Shown in pieces: positions 13,985-19,945 of a DNA stretch of 63,600 bases. How positions within the stretch are numbered: the first letter of the stretch is position 1; every line of letters begins with the position of its first letter. A program made the position numbers and the translations under genes. Under the pieces are notes generated by a model. The model was not told the DNA's origin and did not search any database. It was given only the letters and a program-made list of their open reading frames with translations. This DNA comes from a virus: the IMG/VR virus record IMGVR_UViG_3300011430_000011, positions 1 through 63,600 of that record; one strand, written 5' to 3'.

Positions 13985-14590
13985 ATGAACGAACGTACAG
14001 ATGTTGAATCGTGGGAGCAGTACGCGAAAAGACTTGAGTGTCGTATCAAGGAACAACGTGATCACATCATATCTTTGCAGGAACTTCGCAAGCCAGGAGA
14101 CAAGGTTGCGAGAAAAAAGCTAGAGACCACTGAACGTGCACTAGGAAAGATGACCCGTCGATGGCAGAACGAGGTTGACAACCGCGATGCGCTTCTGAAC
14201 GACCGCGACCGGCTCGCCGCCGAGCTAGCCGAGGCTGAGCGTTATGCCACGCTAGACCCTGGCATCGACTGGCCCAGCGACCGCAACGACTCAGCAGTGG
14301 ACGCCATCCTCGCTGCGTTCGATGACGAGCGAGACTCGGCTGTGCGGCAGGCCGCCACGCTTAGAGCAGCGCTGCCCGAGGATACGCCCGAACTTCGCCA
14401 CTGGCTTGGTTCGCAAGACGTGATCGGCACCAAGACGACGGCGCAGATTGCTCGCTTCGTGCACACAGGGCTACACGCCCGCGCTGCCCTTGCTGCCGCT
14501 GACAGTGAGGCGACCACATGCTCTACCTGTGGTGCGACTCCGGAAACCGGCCTGACTCGCGACTGCCCTGAGTGCTGGGGTGCTTCGTGA
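13985..14590 (+). CDS. coiled-coil protein with C-terminal zinc knuckles, GC-rich
   Basis: 201 residues. Long coiled coil (about 15-100, KMTRRWQNEVDNRDALLND), a charged helical middle, and a C-terminal CSTC…CPEC pair. From about 14,180 the codons turn GC-rich (GCC, CGC, GAC), unlike the flanking genes. Start ATG 13985. Function unknown; signs of recent acquisition. Confidence 0.7.
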   Translation: MNERTDVESWEQYAKRLECRIKEQRDHIISLQELRKPGDKVARKKLETTERALGKMTRRWQNEVDNRDALLNDRDRLAAELAEAERYATLDPGIDWPSDRNDSAVDAILAAFDDERDSAVRQAATLRAALPEDTPELRHWLGSQDVIGTKTTAQIARFVHTGLHARAALAAADSEATTCSTCGATPETGLTRDCPECWGAS

Positions 14591-14667
14591 GCAGTTGGGA
14601 TAAGGCCCAGGCTGCCATCTTCGTAGCGATCTTCTTCTTTCTGTGGCGACTTTGGAGATCACCATGA
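14587..14667 (+). CDS. 26-residue single-span membrane peptide
   Basis: GTG start overlapping the previous TGA; SSWDKAQAAIFVAIFFFLWR then LWRSP. One membrane helix with basic end. Its stop overlaps the next ATG. Similar in size to the peptide at 6493, and also located in a GC-rich patch. Confidence 0.5.
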   Translation: MSSWDKAQAAIFVAIFFFLWRLWRSP

Positions 14668-15221
14668 CTTCGCGGCCGGAACAGACACACAGCGAGACGG
14701 CCGAACGCCTACGCGACAACGCCGACCTATCCGAAAAGGCGCTTCCGTTCTACGACGACAACGAGTTCGCGGACGAGACAAGTGAGGACATCCTCCTGTG
14801 GAGGACTGCCGCCGATGCGCTCGACGCGCTTGAGGCGCGGCTGGAACGCGCAGAGAAGGAGCGCGATGATGAGCGCGTCCGGGCCAACACGTTTCTGGAT
14901 GTCGCACATCACCACAAGGAGAGAAGGGAACGCGCAGAGACAGCGCTACGGGAGGTTGTTGGATTAGATCATCGACACCTGTCGTATCCCGAAGCGGTTA
15001 CCTCCATGAAGGACATTGCCCGCGCCTACTTCGCTGCCGGGGTTGATGCCGAGAGGCTTCAGTTCAATCCGGGGCCGTTGGAAGTCGTAGAGCGCCGCGA
15101 CAACGTGACGGCGGTGCAGTACATCCTCGGGCGCTCGCGTGAGGATCGCCTGCGCGTATGGCTCGCGCTCGGCGGCACGGAAGCCGACTTCCCGGTTGCT
15201 GCCGAGAGGACACCAGAATGA
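14664..15221 (+). CDS. GC-rich coiled-coil protein
   Basis: 185 residues: acidic N-terminus, then a strong coiled coil (AADALDALEARLERAEKERD; HHKERRERAETALREVV), then a small alpha/beta end (DNVTAVQYILGRSREDRLRV). High-GC codon use like its upstream neighbour. No family recognised. Overlaps the RuvC-like gene start (AATGA). Confidence 0.7.
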   Translation: MTSRPEQTHSETAERLRDNADLSEKALPFYDDNEFADETSEDILLWRTAADALDALEARLERAEKERDDERVRANTFLDVAHHHKERRERAETALREVVGLDHRHLSYPEAVTSMKDIARAYFAAGVDAERLQFNPGPLEVVERRDNVTAVQYILGRSREDRLRVWLALGGTEADFPVAAERTPE

Positions 15222-15763
15222 GTGTTGTCTGTATTTGGGCACTTGATCCAGGACACCACTCAGCTATCGCCCAGGGTAGGGTGTGGGAAGAAGGTTCAGT
15301 AATTGAACGACTGAAGGGTGTTCAAATGTTCGAAAGTGAGACCTTTGAGGGTGACGAGATCGAACAGATGCGAAAGCTACATCGATCCTGGCAAGATTTC
15401 CAGTTCAGGTGCCGAAAGGCAGGATTACCTTATGAGATGGTGATAGAGAACTTCACATTAACTCGGATCAAAAGTTCAGAGCGTGAAGGGCTGAGCCCAG
15501 TAAGGGTCACAGCTGCATTCCTGGGTTACAGACACGGTCTGGCTGACGCTTACAACCGTGCTGGCTTCGGTCCCAGCCGAGTGGCGTCACCAATATTTCA
15601 AGAACCGTCAGCAGCGATGACACATGCTACTGACAAACGTCTGAAAGAATGGGATCTTTGGCTACCCGGTTCTGCCAAGGAGCATGAGCGAGACGCCATC
15701 AGACACTTCTGTCTGAGGGTAGCCAAGAGAGCTCAACGCACGTATGTCCGCGAGCCTAGTTAG
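15218..15763 (+). CDS. RuvC-like Holliday junction resolvase / RNase H-fold nuclease
   Basis: 181 residues, ATG 15218 in the preceding stop. N-terminal strand VVCIWALDPGHHSAIA gives the first catalytic Asp (D10). MVIENF around residue 76 gives the second acid, and SAKEHERDAIRHFCLRVAK near 158 supplies the C-terminal acid, as in RuvC-type phage resolvases. Likely resolves branched replication or recombination DNA before packaging. Last gene before a 260-base spacer. Confidence 0.75.
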   Translation: MSVVCIWALDPGHHSAIAQGRVWEEGSVIERLKGVQMFESETFEGDEIEQMRKLHRSWQDFQFRCRKAGLPYEMVIENFTLTRIKSSEREGLSPVRVTAAFLGYRHGLADAYNRAGFGPSRVASPIFQEPSAAMTHATDKRLKEWDLWLPGSAKEHERDAIRHFCLRVAKRAQRTYVREPS

Positions 15764-16027
15764 TAGTTCGTGTTGCTCCCGCGAGCGCATATACGCGCGC
15801 GAGAGAAGATTGTTAATCACTCGAGCCGTTCATGCGCGCGCGCGAGGGCATTCGAAGTTATGCGTGATTGCTCGAAGTATCAAGCACAGCGGCACGCAGC
15901 GGTCAGCCCCGGTACATAACAGCATGTAACGGTTTAATAGACTCTTTTCACTGGCTAGCGCGACTGTTTATTGTACGCTAGCGTAAGCAACGGCTCTACA
16001 AAATCAAACTACAAAAGGAGCTTTGTG
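15764..16027 (+). promoter_or_regulatory. intergenic control region with inverted repeat
   Basis: No gene seen. Starts with GCGCAT and GCGCGC clusters related to the 1154-1525 repeats (GAGCGCATATACGCGCGC at 15783-15800). Further on, GCTAGCG (15954-15960) and CGCTAGC (15976-15982) form an inverted repeat about 45 bases ahead of the next start, a good operator candidate. Probably a promoter for the replication operon; exact -35/-10 boxes not clear. Confidence 0.5.
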
Positions 16028-16618
16028 ATGAATCGTGAAGTGTATAGTCGGCTCGTCGAGCAGGGCAAGAGACTGATAACTAAAGAGTTTGCACTTCAGT
16101 GGGAGTGGGGAGATCTTGCTTTGAGAGTCGCTCCTATTGTAAGTAAACCGACAAGCCAGAAGGGTATAGCAAATGTCAAGCTTGACTCTACTCTGTCTCT
16201 GGAGAGATGGTTGCTTGACATCGGATACGAGGGAGCTTTCAGAACCATCAGAGAGTATCGCTCAACGTCTTTTGCCTGGCCGAAAGACAAGAGGGTGAAA
16301 GGGGCAAGCTGGAAGGCACACAATATTATTGTGTCTGACAGGAAGAGATTTGAGATTCTCAAGCCAGGCATGACTGTCAATGACACTCTCATTGCAGCCT
16401 CCAGACGACCGAATGCAAATCAACAAGGAACTCATGATGAAGCCTGGGAGTACATTAACGGAGCAGCTCGACTTCTAAAGAGAGCTGCTGTTGTGATCAG
16501 AAATGATCCTGATCTCGATGGTAAAACACTAAGAAAGATTTCAGAGTCCTGTGGCAAAGTGGCTGACGGTCTTGACCTTGTCTATGAAGCAGCTCAGATT
16601 GAGGTTTCGATCGATTAG
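16028..16618 (+). CDS. possible DNA-binding regulator (196 aa)
   Basis: MNREVYSRLVEQGKRLITKE..., ATG behind AAAGGAGC. Helical protein with ALQWEWGDLALRV and a segment ERWLLDIGYEGAFRTIREYR that could form helix-turn-helix; second half also helical (DEAWEYINGAARLLKRAAVV). A stand-alone gene between two spacers is typical of phage regulators. DNA binding is inferred; no family match recalled. Confidence 0.6.
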   Translation: MNREVYSRLVEQGKRLITKEFALQWEWGDLALRVAPIVSKPTSQKGIANVKLDSTLSLERWLLDIGYEGAFRTIREYRSTSFAWPKDKRVKGASWKAHNIIVSDRKRFEILKPGMTVNDTLIAASRRPNANQQGTHDEAWEYINGAARLLKRAAVVIRNDPDLDGKTLRKISESCGKVADGLDLVYEAAQIEVSID

Positions 16619-16704
16619 TAACTTCGAAACTAATTGAGCAATCTTCGAGCTATGTTAGGCTGGCGCTGGGCTAGGGTGCGCTTGCGCCGCTGATGCCTCC
16701 GTTG

Positions 16705-16830
16705 ATGATCCAAGTCGCGCGGCATGGGGAGACGGAGGGATCAGCGAACTACAACAGAGAGGCTACGAATGAGCGCCAAGTCTACTCCGTACATCTCGTC
16801 GTCCGAAAGATCCGCATTTCGTTCATGTAG
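16705..16830 (+). pseudogene. possible remnant of a histidine phosphatase start
   Basis: A 41-codon frame begins MIQVARHGETEGSANYN, close to the RHGET-x-x-N signature at the N-terminus of phosphoglycerate mutase-like phosphatases. It has no clear ribosome site and runs into the out-of-frame start of the next gene at 16769, then stops. May be a chance match; if real it is a fragment left by deletion. Confidence 0.2.
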
Positions 16831-17800
16831 GTATCGCTGGTACTGGCTCTACATGAGACGACTAAAGAGCAAGACAAATGCTCCCCCTCTAAGATTCGGG
16901 TCACTGATTCACAAAGCGTTCGAAGGGTACTATAAGCCAGGGATTAAACGTGGCCCTAGTCCTACGTTGCTCTTTGAGAAAGCATACGAGTCTGAACTAA
17001 AAGAGCAGTCAGCCATAGGCTTTAGAGATGAGGACGGTACATGGAACGATGCAGGCGAGCTCGGTGTTGCCATGCTCGACAGCTATGTGAACACCTACGG
17101 GAAAGATGACGAGTGGGAAGTTCTAGCTACTGAGCAACGCTTCGAAGCTCCTATCAAGTCAAGTCGAGGAACTGTCTTAGGTTGGTACGTCGGTGTAATT
17201 GATCTCATCATGAAGCACCGACCGACCAAGTCTATCGAGTTGTGGGACCACAAGGGTGTCAAGAGTATTGACACCGGGTACCTTACTCTAGACAGCCAGA
17301 AGTCAGGATACTGGACATACGGGGTCGATGCTCTCATCGCTAGTGGTGTTATCAAGAGTACTCTTGGACTACGAACAATGCGCTACAACTTCTTGCGTAA
17401 GGCTAAGCCCGATGAGCGCGAGTTCAGAGTAGGTGAGAAGGGACAGAAGATTTATCTGAATCAGAACGGAACCGACTCCAAGGTACAGCCTAGTGCTCAC
17501 TTTGTGAGACATCCCGTTCCGATGACAGACGCTGAACGAGGGCTTGAGCGAGAAATGGTCCTGGGCGAGCTCCGAGATATGACTCTCGTGAAGGCAGGTA
17601 AGCTCACTATATACAAGAATCCAGGCAAGTTCACTTGCATGTTCTGCGACGTCAAGGACATCTGTGAGATCCACCAGGTGGGTGGCGACCACGAAGAGAT
17701 GGCTCGTCTCATGCTTGTGCCCAAGAGGAAGTGGACTCCTCTGGCATACAAGGAAGAGGCCATTGAGCATGAGATTGAGGACAAAATGACAGGAGGGTGA
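16769..17800 (+). CDS. Cas4/RecB-like PD-(D/E)XK nuclease
   Basis: 343 residues. SSERSAFRSCRYRWYW (Cys about 17) and FGSLIHKAFE near the N-terminus, GVIDL and ELWDHKGVKS (about 150-170) as the PD-(D/E)XK metal site, and a C-terminal CMFCDVKDIC (about 290-300). The single early Cys plus three late Cys match the iron-sulfur cluster layout of Cas4/AddB-type exonucleases. Phage versions process DNA ends for recombination. Start ATG 16769 chosen over an upstream in-frame start because it follows the spacer and gives the family-like N-terminus. Confidence 0.85.
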   Translation: MSAKSTPYISSSERSAFRSCRYRWYWLYMRRLKSKTNAPPLRFGSLIHKAFEGYYKPGIKRGPSPTLLFEKAYESELKEQSAIGFRDEDGTWNDAGELGVAMLDSYVNTYGKDDEWEVLATEQRFEAPIKSSRGTVLGWYVGVIDLIMKHRPTKSIELWDHKGVKSIDTGYLTLDSQKSGYWTYGVDALIASGVIKSTLGLRTMRYNFLRKAKPDEREFRVGEKGQKIYLNQNGTDSKVQPSAHFVRHPVPMTDAERGLEREMVLGELRDMTLVKAGKLTIYKNPGKFTCMFCDVKDICEIHQVGGDHEEMARLMLVPKRKWTPLAYKEEAIEHEIEDKMTGG

Positions 17801-17801
17801 C

Positions 17802-18107
17802 TTGAAGTACATCTGTGGGTGTGATCGAGAGAAGAACATCAACTACAGAATGGATCTAAGCTCGGACGGTAAGACCCTTACAAGCATGCGCAAAGATTCA
17901 GAGGGGTACGAGGTCTGCCCGCAGCACGGAGTGAGACTTATTGGATGGCCTCACTTCAAACGAAAGGATACCAATCTCACTCTAGATTTCTCCGGACGCG
18001 ATCTCAGAGACAATCGTGATCCAGAAGAAATAGGACTAGAGTTTCTAGCTGGTCGGAACGGACAAAAGGAGGGAGCATCGCCAAACCACCCGGAATCAGA
18101 CCGCTAA
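17802..18107 (+). CDS. small Cys/His protein (101 aa)
   Basis: TTG start behind AGGAGGG. KYICGCDREKNINYRMDL and later CPQHGVRLIG supply C-x-C and C-x-x-H, a possible zinc site. Located between the Cas4-like nuclease and the Sak4-like ATPase, so likely part of the recombination set. The end overlaps the next gene. Confidence 0.65.
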   Translation: MKYICGCDREKNINYRMDLSSDGKTLTSMRKDSEGYEVCPQHGVRLIGWPHFKRKDTNLTLDFSGRDLRDNRDPEEIGLEFLAGRNGQKEGASPNHPESDR

Positions 18108-18880
18108 GTGCGGCAGATCACATCTTCATTATGCTGTTTGGGATGATGAGTGTGGGGAAGACAGTGTTCGTTGGTACAACTCCTGGCAGGGTGTTGCTAC
18201 TTCGACCACCGACAGACCACACTGACTCGATTGCCAATCCGCATCCTGGTATAGAGCAGTGGGTGATTAGGGACTGGGATGAAATGACTCAGGCTCATGA
18301 GTACCTCAGAGCAGAAGGGTACAAAGAGTATGACTGGGTCTGGCTTGATTCAATCTCGCTCTGGCAAGACATCGGTCTTGACGACATCTGGCAAGCCACT
18401 AAGGACAATAATCCTGCCCGAGACAACAAATATTCAGGCAAGGACAAAGGCGAATACGGTCGCAACATGGATCGTTTGCTCGAATGGGTTCGTCAAACAG
18501 TAGCGCTCGATCTGTTCAACTTCGGCATCACTGCTCACCCCACAGATAAGCTGAACGATCCGACAGGAGAGCGCAGGATGTTGCCGTGGGTGCAAGGCAA
18601 AGGAATGTCAGTCGGGGTATGTGGAATGATGACGGTTGTTGCGTACTACGAGGTTCGCAGGAAGGATGGCGAAACCTATCGTCTTCTACATACCGAAACG
18701 ACAGATGATGTCTACTGCAAGAATCAGTACGCCCGACCTGGGAAACCCTGGCTTCCTCTAAAGAATCCAGATATGCCGTTCCTCCTCAAGAAGATCGAAG
18801 AGGTTCGGGGCAAGCCAGCAAACCAGCCAGTTCAGAAAGCAAAGACGAGAACTCGTCCAACAAGTAAGAAGGGAGCATAG
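18077..18880 (+). CDS. Sak4-like RecA-fold ATPase, apparent ATC start
   Basis: From ATG 18131 the product (249 aa) would begin only a few residues before Walker A GMMSVGKT and lose the first beta strand. The frame is open upstream and reads IAKPPGIRPLSAADHIFIM before it, beginning with ATC at 18077, four bases after AGGAGG. That gives 267 residues with a complete RecA core: Walker A, Walker B-like YDWVWLDSI, and a basic C-terminal tail. Sak4-type single-strand annealing ATPases sit with Cas4-like nucleases and SSBs in phages, as here. Function well supported, start unusual. Confidence 0.75.
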   Translation: MAKPPGIRPLSAADHIFIMLFGMMSVGKTVFVGTTPGRVLLLRPPTDHTDSIANPHPGIEQWVIRDWDEMTQAHEYLRAEGYKEYDWVWLDSISLWQDIGLDDIWQATKDNNPARDNKYSGKDKGEYGRNMDRLLEWVRQTVALDLFNFGITAHPTDKLNDPTGERRMLPWVQGKGMSVGVCGMMTVVAYYEVRRKDGETYRLLHTETTDDVYCKNQYARPGKPWLPLKNPDMPFLLKKIEEVRGKPANQPVQKAKTRTRPTSKKGA

Positions 18881-19650
18881 TGGCAAAGGTCAAGTATGAC
18901 AACACGAATGTTGAGCCGAGTCAATTCAAGCAGCCGACGCCTGGATTGTACACGGCAAAGATAGATGAAGCGAATCACCGTTCTGATGACGGCCACAATG
19001 ACATCGAGGTTGTCTTCGTCATTGATGGTGGAGAGTTCGATGGAGCCAAGGTCTGGACCTATGTCGGGCTGAGCGAGGCATCTGGTTGGAAGCTGCTCGA
19101 GCTTACTGACGCTCTTGGACTACCCAAGAAGGGTGAGCTAGACACCAACAAGATCGTCAACAAGAAGGTGAAGATCAAGATTAACCCTGATCAGTGGGAG
19201 GGCGAGTACCGTGCCCGCGTTGGTCGTATCTCTCCACTCACTGCCACGCCTGAAGATGACGCCGAGGTTGAAGCTGAGACTGATTCTGAAGAGACAGCAA
19301 CTGAGGAAGCATCTGCCGAAGAGGCTGCTGACTACAGTGAGTGGGAAGTTGCTGAACTGCTCGAGGTCATCACCGATGACTCAGCACTCGCTGAGAAATA
19401 CCCTGGAGGCTACGACGAGGACAGAGATTACCTGACCGGGTTTCTCGAGGCTGCTGACGCCAACGAACTGGATGAGTGGCTTGCCGAGAACAGTGAGACT
19501 GTCGACTACACAACCTGGGACACCGCAGAGCTGAAGGCAGAACTTGAGCGTCGTGGTCTCGATGTCCCGAAGCGTGCTCCGAAGTCAAAGCTCATCGGCC
19601 TGCTCGAAGAGAACGACGGCGACGGGTCAGACCCGTTCGAGTCGGAGTAG
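18880..19650 (+). CDS. probable ssDNA-binding / annealing partner protein
   Basis: 256 residues from GTG 18880 (AAGGGAGCATA upstream). The N-terminal 130 residues (PTPGLYTAKIDEANHRSDDG; EFDGAKVWTYVGLS) look like an OB-fold single-strand binding protein of the kind next to Sak4 in phages (DUF669-like). Then a long acidic Glu/Ala linker, and a C-terminal TAELKAELERRGLDVPKR and KSKLIGLLEE that matches a SAP-type DNA-binding motif. It has two such segments (EVAELLEVI and the SAP motif). Role: coats ssDNA during replication or recombination. Confidence 0.65.
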   Translation: MAKVKYDNTNVEPSQFKQPTPGLYTAKIDEANHRSDDGHNDIEVVFVIDGGEFDGAKVWTYVGLSEASGWKLLELTDALGLPKKGELDTNKIVNKKVKIKINPDQWEGEYRARVGRISPLTATPEDDAEVEAETDSEETATEEASAEEAADYSEWEVAELLEVITDDSALAEKYPGGYDEDRDYLTGFLEAADANELDEWLAENSETVDYTTWDTAELKAELERRGLDVPKRAPKSKLIGLLEENDGDGSDPFESE

Positions 19651-19654
19651 TTCT

Positions 19655-19942
19655 GTGCTCGACGACAATCTCTTCAGGACGCAAGACCTTGCACTAGCCA
19701 CAATCCTTAGTCTTAGTGGCTATAGATACACTCTTGAGTATCAGCTTGGGTCTACTCGTTACGCTGACTTCCTGTTTGATCTCGGCGACGAAGAGTGGGA
19801 GGAACTGGAGAAGATTGTCACAAGGTACGACGAAGGAGAATACGCGGTGGAGCCCAAGGGATTCGTAGAGAGACAGAAGGTAGTTCGTGAAGCTCTCTAC
19901 GATTTCCTTGGCACCCGCGGAAATAGACGCCTCGCTGGCTGA
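19655..19942 (+). CDS. DUF5659-like protein (95 aa)
   Basis: GTG start 4 bases after the previous stop. RTQDLALATILSLSGYRYTL is the pattern of DUF5659, small proteins common in phages near replication genes: a helix 'D-ALAT-L-L-G' then strands (YADFLFDL). Second half has two helices. Function unknown. Confidence 0.65.
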   Translation: MLDDNLFRTQDLALATILSLSGYRYTLEYQLGSTRYADFLFDLGDEEWEELEKIVTRYDEGEYAVEPKGFVERQKVVREALYDFLGTRGNRRLAG

Positions 19943-19945
19943 ACA

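Noticed and set aside
18020-18107. -1 frameshift from the 17802 gene into the Sak4-like frame
   Set aside because: The phase would fit, but no X XXY YYZ heptamer is present in the overlap, while a strong ribosome site sits right before ATC.
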